64,000 nucleotides of DNA from Euwallacea fornicatus (Eukaryota > Arthropoda > Insecta > Coleoptera > Curculionidae). The position numbers and the translations under genes were made by a program. Of this stretch, positions 19,768 to 30,470 are shown piece after piece. Under the pieces are notes generated by a model. The model was not told where the DNA came from, did no database searches, and was given only the letters and a program-made list of their open reading frames with translations. Position 1 is the stretch's first letter. Every line of letters begins with the position of its first letter. The stretch spans positions 310,001 to 374,000 of the forward strand of contig NW_027096045.1 of the NCBI RefSeq assembly GCF_040115645.1. The letters run 5' to 3'.

Positions 19768-21466
19768 CATCCTAGTCACGGGACAAGCTAGGGATGTCAC
19801 ACTGTTGGAACTCAAGGGAAATCCGGGAATGTTACCGCTAGAACTGGGAAAGGCAGTATTGATTGATGGAAGCCACAGTTTCATTCATTACAACGATTTA
19901 AGACCAGTAGCAGAACAACTAGAAGAGCTGAGAAGAAAAATAAATAATTTGACCAGCAATTGGGAAACGACAACACATCCAAGCCCTTATAAGAATGAGC
20001 TCCGCAATTTTTACGAGATCATGAAGGCAATACAGGAACAAGTTGAAAACCGCTTTTACCGAATATTTCCTAAAACAAATCGACCAAAGCGAGGAATCGT
20101 GGATGGATTAGGAGCAGTGTTCAAAGCGATAACGGGAAATTTGGACGCAGAAGATGGTCAAAAATACGACAAATTAATTAGAGAATTACGTGCGAAACAA
20201 AGGCTCACTCAAACTCAAGTTGTAACTCAAGGAAGAATGACAGTGTTGGCTTTAGAAAGGTTTAACAAAACGCTAAAACAGCTTTACGACAATGATAGAA
20301 TACTGGAGGAAAAATTGAAAGAAATTGTACCTTATATCAAGGATGTGATCGACGATAGAAATTGTTCCTTTTTGAAGGAAATTGTCAACGAAATAATTGA
20401 TATGTACGAGATAATCAACACCATCCTACAAGATGTCGAAAACTCGTTGGTATTTGCAAGATTAAATACCATGCACCCAAGCATAATGGACCAAAGGGAT
20501 CTACTCACTGCACTCACGGAGTTAAGCAACGACATAGGAAGGACCAATCTACCACTACCTATAACTTTGGAAAATATAGTTAAATACGAAGAAATAACAA
20601 AACTGGAGTGTTTCCTATCGGACTATCGAATCACGTACATTTTACACATTCCTACTGTTCAGAATCTGCAATTTTCTTATTACCATTTGTATTCTATTCC
20701 CGTTTACATTCAGGGTCAGTTTAGGGCAATCATACCTAAAGGGAAGTACCTTGTAAAGAGCCAGTTGTACCACGCGTACTTTCACCGCGAGTGTCGTAAA
20801 TTAAAGCCAGAACTATACTTGTGCTATGAAACAGACTTAACGGGAAATCAGCCAGAAACCCCTTGTGAAATACAGTTAATAAACTTAGTGAAAAATCCTT
20901 CGAACTGTACTCAAACGTTAATAAAAATAGACAGAATAATTTTAAATAGGTTAGATGTGTCAGATAAATGGATTGTAATAAGTCCTACAGAAGAAATAGC
21001 CCAGCTAACGTGCCAAAATAGACAAACAGAAGCCAAAACCTTGCACGGGACATATCTATACGAAATTCCAAAGGGATGTAAGTTAAGCATCGGGAACCAG
21101 CAGGCAACGAATACCATGAGGATCATGGAAAACACTCTGAAGCCCATTTTGCTACCTAAAATTATCACGGACGTTCCACCCCGACAGAACTTAAACTTGA
21201 GCATTCACCTACCCGAGCTCGAGTTAGATGACCTGCATAAGCTAAAACATGAAGTTTATGAGGAGCAGGAAAGCGGCAGCTGGACGGACAACGACCTCTA
21301 CACACCCCCTAGTGTGTGGACATTACTAATGTATATTATAATTATAGGAGCAATGGCAGCTTTAACATGGAAAAAGTTGTTGCAACCCCGACTGAGGAAT
21401 CGGAGTCAGAAGAACAACCAGTCAAATGAAGAGCCAATAGAAGTTCCACTCCCTCGGCTAGCCTAG
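19768..21466 (+). CDS. env: Env of E3 (second exon)
   Basis: Intact F-type Env with furin-type site, fusion peptide and membrane anchor. It carries the CQNRQT form of E1 and E2 although its pol is B-type, so a recombination point lies between about 18913 and 21020. The exon start is the acceptor ttacag ending at 19767. Confidence 0.88.
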
Positions 21467-21488
21467 GAGTTCCATCTCAGAGGGGAGG

Positions 21489-21801
21489 AGTTATATGGGG
21501 ATGCTACCATAAGCCACCATACTAAAGAGACGCGGCCCAGACTTGCTGAGCTTGCAGAATCAAACAATAAAACCACATTGCGCTGGACCTTCGGGACTCA
21601 CTCTGACAATCGATCGACAGTAATATTCAACTCACGTTGATTTCATTGTAACTTACCAAAGCTCGTTCTACTGTATTGTTACCGTTATACTTAATAATTC
21701 TTGTTAGTGTTGTGTTAACTACAAGTTTATATTAAATCATAAAATATAGTAATTGTTTAATTTTTTTTAAAAAGTCTTCCGAGGAATACGGAAAGATAAG
21801 T
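21489..21801 (+). repeat. 3' LTR of E3 (313 bp)
   Basis: Preceded by the polypurine tract at 21479-21488 and followed by GGCA. T8 form. Confidence 0.95.
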
Positions 21802-21935
21802 GGCACTTTTTGGCCAAATCGTACAATTTGGCGATATCTCGCAAACGGTACAACCAATTTTGTTCAAATCGTCTCCTTTTGGCAAAATAAGCTTAATAAG
21901 GTTTTAAACGGCAAATCGTCAATTTGGCTCTAATA
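21802..21935. repeat. Satellite remnant of 134 bp between E3 and E4
   Basis: Less than one full monomer separates two complete proviruses. It runs from the GGCA duplication of E3 to the AATA duplication of E4. The monomer has private changes (gcttaataaggttttaaacgg in place of gcataataaggccttaaacgg), which helps to show that this junction is not a copy of another one. Confidence 0.94.
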
Positions 21936-22247
21936 AGTTATATGGGGATGCTACCATAAGCCACCATACTAAAGAGACGCGGCCCAGACTTGCTGAGCTT
22001 GCAGAATCAAACAATAAAACCACATTGCGCTGGACCTTCGGGACTCACTCTGACAATCGATCGACAGTAATATTCAACTCACGTTGATTTCATTGTAACT
22101 TACCAAAGCTCGTTCTACTGTATTGTTACCGTTATACTTAATAATTCTTGTTAGTGTTGTGTTAACTACAAGTTTATATTAAATCATAAAATATAGTAAT
22201 TGTTTAATTTTTTTAAAAAGTCTTCCGAGGAATACGGAAAGATAAGT
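21936..22247 (+). repeat. 5' LTR of E4 (312 bp, T7 form)
   Basis: Differs from the other LTRs only by one T fewer in the T run near the end. The 3' LTR of the same copy has the same change, as expected when both LTRs come from one reverse transcription event. Confidence 0.94.
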
Positions 22248-22423
22248 GGCGCAGTCGTACGGATCAATCACGGAATCAATATTCAATCGCTGAGTAGTGA
22301 ACTAACCGTGAGAGACCTTCGTGTAACGTGTACGGTAAAACTGTAGTAAAATCAATGTTTGTGTCGAGCATCGTGCTATTTTGGTAAGTACAACTGGTTA
22401 ATAATTTTTGTACAAGATTTTTT
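22247..22423 (+). promoter_or_regulatory. Primer binding site and leader of E4
   Basis: tRNA-Ser site at 22247-22257, leader ATG at 22355, donor cut after 22383. Same as E2. Confidence 0.83.
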
Positions 22424-23734
22424 ATGTCAGAGATTAACGAGGTACTTGAACAGTTTGAATCCCTGAGTATTGATACCCCTTTGACAGGCCCTAATTGTAA
22501 TCGCTCAGTCCCAATTAGAAATCGTAAACTTGTAAGAAACAGTAACGTAAAAATGGTTGAGTTTAAAACTGAGTATTTGAGGTGTGTCCCAGATTTCGAT
22601 GGGAGCCCTAATGATCTTGGCCGTTACCTCGGCGTATGTCAATCCTTGATCGATTCCTTTTACGTTGCCCAACAACCCAACCACTTCCAAAATACCTTCT
22701 TGCTAAATTGTATTATTGGAAAGTTATCTGGGAATGCTAAATTGGTATTGGGAACACAAAACGTCAACAACTGGGAGGAACTAAAGGAAATTTTGACAAG
22801 GCATTTTGCGGATCAGAGGGATGAGGCATGTTTAAACATGGACTTAGTTATGCTTAAACAACGACAAAACGAAACCCCTAACGAATTTTACGATAGGGTT
22901 CTGCATATACTAAACTTGTTATGTTCTTATATTAATGCCCACGAAACTACGGAGATAGGGAAAGCTGTAAAAAAGGATCTATACAATAACTTGGCGCTGA
23001 AAACATTCCTATCAGGACTAAGAGAGCCCCTAGGAACAGCAATACGCTGTATGCGACCAAAAGATTTGCCAGAAGCATTGCAATTTGTAACACAGGAAGA
23101 CAACACACACTATTTGCAAAATAATAGTAGTGGCAGCAGTAATAATGGCAGTAATAGAGTGCATAATGCAACAAACTCCACACCTAGACCTAGGTTCAAC
23201 CCTAGACCGTCATATACGAATAATCACTCTGGTCAATTTAGACCAGGAGCCCATGTAAATACAGCAGTAAATCATACACCTAGACCAACGTATCAGCCAT
23301 CGCAAGTAAGACAGAATTTCCAACCACCAAGGGTGACTACTAACGTCTTCAAATCGAATCCAAATCAACCCTTGCCAAAACCCACACCGATGAGTGTTTC
23401 GACGAGGAGAACCGGATTTACGAACAGACAGAATTCGGGAGGTTATTACCCCAATAGGACGTATTTTAATAATCCAAATAGACCACCCTATAACCCCGCA
23501 CAAAATATCATCGCAGAAGAACTTTATAGCACCAGCGTAAACAGGAGTATCGATGACCAAGCTGTCTACGACGAAAAATACCATGGCGACCCAAAGGCGA
23601 GACGATATGGAAACGAATCCACTGAACAACAGGACGGATCAAGTTACCACGTGGGAAGTCGGTGCGACGCTGCATCTGCAGATTATTCTTATAAGAATTT
23701 TCTCGAAACTGGCCCAGACGAAAACGAAACATAA
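22424..23734 (+). CDS. gag: Gag of E4 (A/B mosaic tail)
   Basis: Intact, 436 residues. The tail is A-type up to PGAHVN (codons near 23247) and B-type afterwards (cctagacc at 23279-23286, then SQVRQ), so a switch lies between about 23250 and 23279. This is nearly the mirror image of E5, the next copy to the right. The capsid core is unchanged. Confidence 0.92.
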   Translation: MSEINEVLEQFESLSIDTPLTGPNCNRSVPIRNRKLVRNSNVKMVEFKTEYLRCVPDFDGSPNDLGRYLGVCQSLIDSFYVAQQPNHFQNTFLLNCIIGKLSGNAKLVLGTQNVNNWEELKEILTRHFADQRDEACLNMDLVMLKQRQNETPNEFYDRVLHILNLLCSYINAHETTEIGKAVKKDLYNNLALKTFLSGLREPLGTAIRCMRPKDLPEALQFVTQEDNTHYLQNNSSGSSNNGSNRVHNATNSTPRPRFNPRPSYTNNHSGQFRPGAHVNTAVNHTPRPTYQPSQVRQNFQPPRVTTNVFKSNPNQPLPKPTPMSVSTRRTGFTNRQNSGGYYPNRTYFNNPNRPPYNPAQNIIAEELYSTSVNRSIDDQAVYDEKYHGDPKARRYGNESTEQQDGSSYHVGSRCDAASADYSYKNFLETGPDENET

Positions 23735-26700
23735 AACCAAAGATAATAACACTGAATAACACCGAGGGCAGTGAACTAAATTATATTACTTTTCCTGAAC
23801 ACAATCTTAAATTTTTAATTGATAGTGGTGCAAGTAAATCATTTATAAACCCGGAAGCTGCTAGGAAGATAGCTCCGAACCAAATTAAAAAAGACCCTTT
23901 TATAGTTTCAACCGCATTACAACAATCAGCCCATGAATTTAGTACAACGATACCAGCTTCGGAAATTTTTAAATTACCCCGATACACTTTGCTGAAATTT
24001 TATTTGTTTAAATTTCATGGAACCTTTGATGGATTGTTGGGATTAGATAATTTGAAACTGTTAGAAGCCCAATTAGATTTTCGGAAAAATAAAATGGTTA
24101 CCCCTTATGCCACTATACCATTCCAAACGTATTGGACAAATGTACAGAATAACCATATAGAAATGGAACCAAGGATAGAAAAAGTAGTTAGAATTGAAAC
24201 AAATATCCGAGATGGAGAGGTATTGATTGATTATCGGAAGATAAATGGATGTGAAATCCCAAGTTGTATAACAAAGACGAAAGATGGTCACGCTTTAGTC
24301 GTGATAAGAAATAGATCATGCCAATCAAAGATAATAGATTTAACCCGACCATTCGATGTCGAGGCGTTAGACAAAGGAATATTAGAGCATGAAACAATTG
24401 ATGTAAACACAATGGATACCCATCGAGGGAGGAAATTGGAAACATCGCAGATTAGGACTAATCATCTTAATCGAGAAGAGAAGAAAGAAATTCTACGATT
24501 ATGTACCGAATTTTCGGACATATTCTATCAAGAAGGCATACCTTTGACGTTTACTAGTCAAACAAAGCATGCTATCAAGACAACTGATGAACAGCCAGTG
24601 TACGTAAAGTCGTACAGGTACCCCTTCATACATAAAGAAGAAGTTAGGAGCCAAATAGACAAAATGTTGGACCAGGGAATCATTAGACATAGCAGTTCAC
24701 CTTGGTCAGCCCCAATCTGGGTAGTTCCTAAGAAGATGGATGCGTCTGGAAAACGCAAATGGAGAGTCTGCGTGGATTACCGCAAACTCAATGAGAAAAC
24801 TATCGACGACAAATACCCTTTACCCAATATAACTGATATACTGGATAAACTGGGGAAGTGTCAGTATTTTTCGACCCTTGATTTGGCGAGTGGTTTCCAC
24901 CAAATTGAGATGAGGGAACAAGATATACCAAAGACGGCGTTTAGTACCGAAGGAGGGCATTATGAATATACCCGAATGCCCTTCGGATTAAAAAACGCAC
25001 CTGCGACCTTCCAAAGAGCAATGGATGGAATTTTGAGCGGATTGCAGAATGAAAGGTGTCTAGTGTATCTTGACGACATAATCATTTACTCAACATCCTT
25101 ACAAGAGCACTTGGAAAATTTAAGAGCAGTCTTTAATCGACTTAGAAAATCCAATTTCAAGGTCCAACTCGACAAGAGTGAATTTTTGAGGAAGGAAGTA
25201 AATTATTTGGGACATATTATAACCCCAGAAGGAGTTCGACCTAACCCGGAAAAAGTGAAAGTAGTAAAAAATTACCCGATTCCAGGAACCCCAAAGCAAA
25301 TTAAAGGATTCCTTGGCTTGGTGGGATACTACAGGAAATTCATTAATAACTTTGCGCAGTTGACCAAACCTCTAACTAAATGTCTCAAGAAAGGAGCGAA
25401 AATTGAACATAATGAAGAATTTGTTAAATCTTTTGAGACCTGTAAAGAAATATTAATGAATGAACCTATCTTACAATATCCCGACCTCTCAAAGCCTTTT
25501 AACCTCACCTGTGACGCCAGTAATGTCGCATTAGGAGCAATTTTGTCACAAGGCCCTATTGGACAAGACTTGCCAGTGGCGTACGCCTCACGCACATTAA
25601 ACGAATCCGAACAAAATTATTCTACGATAGAAAAGGAGTGTTTGTGTTTAGTTTGGGCAACGAAGTATTTCAGGCCCTACCTGTATGGTAACAAATTTAA
25701 TATAGTCACTGATCATAAGCCGTTACAATGGCTATTTAACTTGAAAGACCCTTCGTCCAAATTACTAAGGTGGCGAATTAAGCTGGAAGAATACGACTAT
25801 AGAATCATTTATAAAAAGGGAAAACTAAATACGAATGCCGATGCGTTGAGTCGCGTGGAAATTCACACGAAAGAAACGAACGGATTTCAAGAGTTAGTGC
25901 GATATATGGAGGACTTCAACAGAGATTTGGAACAAGCGGGTACGAGTGGACAAACAAGAAATGAACCGGATAACCTATCAATGATAGTTGAACCAGATAC
26001 AGAGGCAAAAAATACAGAAACGATGGAAGAACCAACCCCAATGGATGAAAATGAAACTGTACATACAAACGAGGAACAAGATCCTATCGTAGGAGTTCCA
26101 ATTGTAGAATCAGCTGTTAACTATGGAGCCAATCAGGTGATTGTGTCACGAGTATTGCATACACCTGCAAAATTAAAGAAATTAGAACTATTTGGGAAAA
26201 AACGAAGATACTTACTACAATTGCCAGATGATGACTTCGATCACTATTTAATGAAGTTTGTCATAGAGAATGTGGCCCCAGGAAAACTGTATTCCCTTTA
26301 CTTCGAAAGTCCAGATATTTACCCTAAATTTTGTGAAACTATACGTAAAAATTTTAAATGGCCATCGCTCAAATTCAAGCGATGCCTAACAAAATTAATA
26401 GATGTCGAAGAAAAAGCAGATATACCTGAAATCATACAGGCTTATCATGAGAGCAAAACAAACCATAGGGGCATAGAAGAGACAGAGCAGAGAATAAAAG
26501 CCAAATATTACTGGCCAAACATAAGAGATACAGTACAAAATTACCTGGAACAATGTGAAATTTGCCAGCGTAGTAAATACGAAAGGAACCCCATTAAGAC
26601 GAAGTACAACATCACGCCTACAGCTGCAAAGCCTTTCGAAATTGTCCACATAGACACATACACATTAGAAAAGACAAAGTTTCTAACTATTGTGGATAGT

Positions 26701-27459
26701 TTTTCGAAATTTGCCCAAGCCTATGTTTTGGATTCAATGATGGCAACTGAAGTAGCGGACAATTTAATAACTTTCTTCTCCCATTTTGGAGTGCCAATTC
26801 AAATAATCGCTGACAATGGGACAGAATTTAAGAATACAGTAATTGCCGAACTTTTAAGAAGCCATAAAGTAGAAACGCATTTCTGCACGCCAGATCATCC
26901 CCAATCGAATGGAATTGTGGAGAGATTCCACTCAACAATAGCAGAACACGTAAGATTGCTGAACAACCAAGGTCAAGAAGAGACACCCATCAAACAGAAG
27001 GTCAAGTACGCCGTGTTAGCATACAACAATTCAATTCATTCAACAACGGGATACAAACCAATGGAAATTGTGAACGGACACCTAGGAAGTGAGGATCCAT
27101 TCAACATCACTATGAATGAAAATTTAATGACCAACTATGTAACTGAACACAAAGCAAGGACGAAATTGTTGTACGGAGAAATGAATAGGCGAATGACCGA
27201 GGCTAAAGTACGCTTAATGGAAAAGAGAAATGTAAATCGGGACGACCCAACGATGTTTGAAGAAGGAGATGACGTGCGTGAAAGAATAAAGAATCCTAGA
27301 CAAAAATTAGGAGACAAATTTAAAGCATGTGCAAAAGCGGAAATTGTAAATAGAGAAAGGAAATTTGTCGAAAATCAGTCTGGAAGGAAAGTGAACATAG
27401 ACAATCTAAAACGGCCCAGCCGTCACAAATGTATTAATCCAAGTAGAAATAAGGAGTAA
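23695..27459 (+). CDS. pol: Pol polyprotein of E4 (A-type spacer)
   Basis: Intact; protease, RT, RNase H and integrase motifs are as in E2. The spacer has the A-type marks ETMEE and NEEQD, and the integrase part has the A-type silent bases. The frame opens after the conserved stop just upstream of 23695. Confidence 0.94.
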   Translation, partial: EFSRNWPRRKRNIKPKIITLNNTEGSELNYITFPEHNLKFLIDSGASKSFINPEAARKIAPNQIKKDPFIVSTALQQSAHEFSTTIPASEIFKLPRYTLLKFYLFKFHGTFDGLLGLDNLKLLEAQLDFRKNKMVTPYATIPFQTYWTNVQNNHIEMEPRIEKVVRIETNIRDGEVLIDYRKINGCEIPSCITKTKDGHALVVIRNRSCQSKIIDLTRPFDVEALDKGILEHETIDVNTMDTHRGRKLETSQIRTNHLNREEKKEILRLCTEFSDIFYQEGIPLTFTSQTKHAIKTTDEQPVYVKSYRYPFIHKEEVRSQIDKMLDQGIIRHSSSPWSAPIWVVPKKMDASGKRKWRVCVDYRKLNEKTIDDKYPLPNITDILDKLGKCQYFSTLDLASGFHQIEMREQDIPKTAFSTEGGHYEYTRMPFGLKNAPATFQRAMDGILSGLQNERCLVYLDDIIIYSTSLQEHLENLRAVFNRLRKSNFKVQLDKSEFLRKEVNYLGHIITPEGVRPNPEKVKVVKNYPIPGTPKQIKGFLGLVGYYRKFINNFAQLTKPLTKCLKKGAKIEHNEEFVKSFETCKEILMNEPILQYPDLSKPFNLTCDASNVALGAILSQGPIGQDLPVAYASRTLNESEQNYSTIEKECLCLVWATKYFRPYLYGNKFNIVTDHKPLQWLFNLKDPSSKLLRWRIKLEEYDYRIIYKKGKLNTNADALSRVEIHTKETNGFQELVRYMEDFNRDLEQAGTSGQTRNEPDNLSMIVEPDTEAKNTETMEEPTPMDENETVHTNEEQDPIVGVPIVESAVNYGANQVIVSRVLHTPAKLKKLELFGKKRRYLLQLPDDDFDHYLMKFVIENVAPGKLYSLYFESPDIYPKFCETIRKNFKWPSLKFKRCLTKLIDVEEKADIPEIIQAYHESKTNHRGIEETEQRIKAKYYWPNIRDTVQNYLEQCEICQRSKYERNPIKTKYNITPTAAKPFEIVHIDTYTLEKTKFLTIVDSFSKFAQAYVLDSMMATEVADNLITFFSHFGVPIQIIADNGTEFKNTVIAELLRSHKVETHFCTPDHPQSNGIVERFHSTIAEHVRLLNNQGQEETPIKQKVKYAVLAYNNSIHSTTGYKPMEIVNGHLGSEDPFNITMNENLMTNYVTEHKARTKLLYGEMNRRMTEAKVRLMEKRNVNRDDPTMFEEGDDVRERIKNPRQKLGDKFKACAKAEIVNRERKFVENQSGRKVNIDNLKRPSRHKCINPSRNKE

Positions 27460-27515
27460 ATTAGACTCAAACCAAACCATGTACATATAAGTAAACGAAG
27501 GAAAAACATTTACAG

Positions 27516-29214
27516 CATCCTAGTCACGGGACAAGCTAGGGATGTCACACTGTTGGAACTCAAGGGAAATCCGGGAATGTTACCGCTAGAACTGGGAAAG
27601 GCAGTATTGATTGATGGAAGCCACAGTTTCATTCATTACAACGATTTAAGACCAGTAGCAGAACAACTAGAAGAGCTGAGAAGAAAAATAAATAATTTGA
27701 CCAGCAATTGGGAAACGACAACACATCCAAGCCCTTATAAGAATGAGCTCCGCAATTTTTACGAGATCATGAAGGCAATACAGGAACAAGTTGAAAACCG
27801 CTTTTACCGAATATTTCCTAAAACAAATCGACCAAAGCGAGGAATCGTGGATGGATTAGGAGCAGTGTTCAAAGCGATAACGGGAAATTTGGACGCAGAA
27901 GATGGTCAAAAATACGACAAATTAATTAGAGAATTACGTGCGAAACAAAGGCTCACTCAAACTCAAGTTGTAACTCAAGGAAGAATGACAGTGTTGGCTT
28001 TAGAAAGGTTTAACAAAACGCTAAAACAGCTTTACGACAATGATAGAATACTGGAGGAAAAATTGAAAGAAATTGTACCTTATATCAAGGATGTGATCGA
28101 CGATAGAAATTGTTCCTTTTTGAAGGAAATTGTCAACGAAATAATTGATATGTACGAGATAATCAACACCATCCTACAAGATGTCGAAAACTCGTTGGTA
28201 TTTGCAAGATTAAATACCATGCACCCAAGCATAATGGACCAAAGGGATCTACTCACTGCACTCACGGAGTTAAGCAACGACATAGGAAGGACCAATCTAC
28301 CACTACCTATAACTTTGGAAAATATAGTTAAATACGAAGAAATAACAAAACTGGAGTGTTTCCTATCGGACTATCGAATCACGTACATTTTACACATTCC
28401 TACTGTTCAGAATCTGCAATTTTCTTATTACCATTTGTATTCTATTCCCGTTTACATTCAGGGTCAGTTTAGGGCAATCATACCTAAAGGGAAGTACCTT
28501 GTAAAGAGCCAGTTGTACCACGCGTACTTTCACCGCGAGTGTCGTAAATTAAAGCCAGAACTATACTTGTGCTATGAAACAGACTTAACGGGAAATCAGC
28601 CAGAAACCCCTTGTGAAATACAGTTAATAAACTTAGTGAAAAATCCTTCGAACTGTACTCAAACGTTAATAAAAATAGACAGAATAATTTTAAATAGGTT
28701 AGATGTGTCAGATAAATGGATTGTAATAAGTCCTACAGAAGAAATAGCCCAGCTAACGTGCCAAAATGGACAAACAGAAGCCAAAACCTTGCACGGGACA
28801 TATCTATACGAAATTCCAAAGGGATGTAAGTTAAGCATCGGGAACCAGCAGGCAACGAATACCATGAGGATCATGGAAAACACTCTGAAGCCCATTTTGC
28901 TACCTAAAATTATCACGGACGTTCCACCCCGACAGAACTTAAACTTGAGCATTCACCTACCCGAGCTCGAGTTAGATGACCTGCATAAGCTAAAACATGA
29001 AGTTTATGAGGAGCAGGAAAGCGGCAGCTGGACGGACAACGACCTCTACACACCCCCTAGTGTGTGGACATTACTAATGTATATTATAATTATAGGAGCA
29101 ATGGCAGCTTTAACATGGAAAAAGTTGTTGCAACCCCGACTGAGGAATCGGAGTCAGAAGAACAACCAGTCAAATGAAGAGCCAATAGAAGTTCCACTCC
29201 CTCGGCTAGCCTAG
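27516..29214 (+). CDS. env: Env of E4 (second exon)
   Basis: Intact F-type Env. It has the CQNGQT form (Gly) seen in E5-E8 but keeps the silent bases of E1-E3 further on (ccagcagg, atcatgg), an intermediate between the two env groups. The exon start is the acceptor ending at 27515. Confidence 0.88.
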
Positions 29215-29236
29215 GAGTTCCATCTCAGAGGGGAGG

Positions 29237-29548
29237 AGTTATATGGGGATGCTACCATAAGCCACCATACTAAAGAGACGCGGCCCAGACTTGCTGAGCT
29301 TGCAGAATCAAACAATAAAACCACATTGCGCTGGACCTTCGGGACTCACTCTGACAATCGATCGACAGTAATATTCAACTCACGTTGATTTCATTGTAAC
29401 TTACCAAAGCTCGTTCTACTGTATTGTTACCGTTATACTTAATAATTCTTGTTAGTGTTGTGTTAACTACAAGTTTATATTAAATCATAAAATATAGTAA
29501 TTGTTTAATTTTTTTAAAAAGTCTTCCGAGGAATACGGAAAGATAAGT
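29237..29548 (+). repeat. 3' LTR of E4 (312 bp, T7 form)
   Basis: Preceded by the polypurine tract at 29227-29236 and followed by AATA. T7 like its 5' partner. Confidence 0.94.
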
Positions 29549-30135
29549 AATAGAAGCGGCACTTTGTGGCCAAATCGTACAATTTGGTGATATCTCGCAA
29601 ACGCTACAGCCAATTTTGTTCAAATCGTCTCCTTTTGGCAAAATAAGCATAATAAGGCCTTAAACGGCAAATCGTCAATTTGGCTCTAATAGAAGCGGCA
29701 CTTTTTGGCCAAATCATACAATTTGGCGATATCTCGCAAACGCTACTACCAATTTTGTTCAAATCGTCTCCTTTTGGCAAAATAAGCATAATAAGGCCTT
29801 AAACGGCAAATCGTCAATTTGGCTCTAATAGAAGCGGCACTTTTTGGCCAAATCGTACAATTTGGCGTTATCTCGCCAACGCTACAACCAATTTTGTTCA
29901 AATCGTCTCCTTTTGGCAAAATAAGCATAATAAGGCCTTAAACGGCAAATCGTCAATTTGGCTCTAATAGAAGCGGCACTTTTTGGCCAAATCGTACAAT
30001 TTGGTGATATCTCGCAAACGCTACAGCCAATTTTGTTCAAATCGTCTCCTTTTGGCAAAATAAGCATAATAAGGCCTTAAACAGCAAATCGTCAATTTGG
30101 CTCTAATAGAAGCGGCACTTTTTGGCCAAATCGTA
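29549..30135. repeat. 139-bp satellite array, about 4.2 monomers
   Basis: Satellite between the facing 3' ends of E4 (+) and E5 (-). It includes a third monomer kind, catacaattt with cgctactacc (near 29712-29752). It ends with CGTA, the left duplication of E5. Confidence 0.94.
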
Positions 30136-30448
30136 ACTTATCTTTCCGTATTCCTCGGAAGACTTTTTAAAAAAAATTAAACAATTACTATATTTTATGA
30201 TTTAATATAAACTTGTAGTTAACACAACACTAACAAGAATTATTAAGTATAACGGTAACAATACAGTAGAACGAGCTTTGGTAAGTTACAATGAAATCAA
30301 CGTGAGTTGAATATTACTGTCGATCGATTGTCAGAGTGAGTCCCGAAGGTCCAGCGCAATGTGGTTTTATTGTTTGATTCTGCAAGCTCAGCAAGTCTGG
30401 GCCGCGTCTCTTTAGTATGGTGGCTTATGGTAGCATCCCCATATAACT
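30136..30448 (-). repeat. 3' LTR of E5 (313 bp)
   Basis: Reverse complement form, starting acttat and ending ataact. The polypurine tract is at 30449-30458. T8 form (A8 on the plus strand). Confidence 0.95.
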
Positions 30449-30470
30449 CCTCCCCTCTGAGATGGAACTC

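Larger units (their letters stand above)
14187..21801 (+). mobile_element. Errantivirus copy E3, complete
   Basis: 7615 bp, flanked by GGCA on both sides (14183-14186 and 21802-21805); the empty site reads gaagcGGCActttttgg. It is a mosaic: gag and the pol spacer are B-type, while env has the Arg-type marks of E1 and E2. Because satellite bases ggcac follow the LTR, the right boundary mimics the start of a primer site, but the rest does not match. Confidence 0.96.
21936..29548 (+). mobile_element. Errantivirus copy E4, complete
   Basis: 7613 bp, two bases shorter than the others because both LTRs have a T7 instead of a T8 run. Duplication AATA at 21932-21935 and 29549-29552; the empty site reads ggctctAATAgaagcgg. 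This is the same place in the monomer as the E2 insertion (AACA in its monomer). The gag tail is mosaic, pol is A-type and env is Gly-type. Confidence 0.96.

Noticed and set aside
21801..21812. A second primer binding site right of the E3 3' LTR (tggcac...)
   Set aside because: Only the first five bases match; the rest is satellite following the GGCA duplication.
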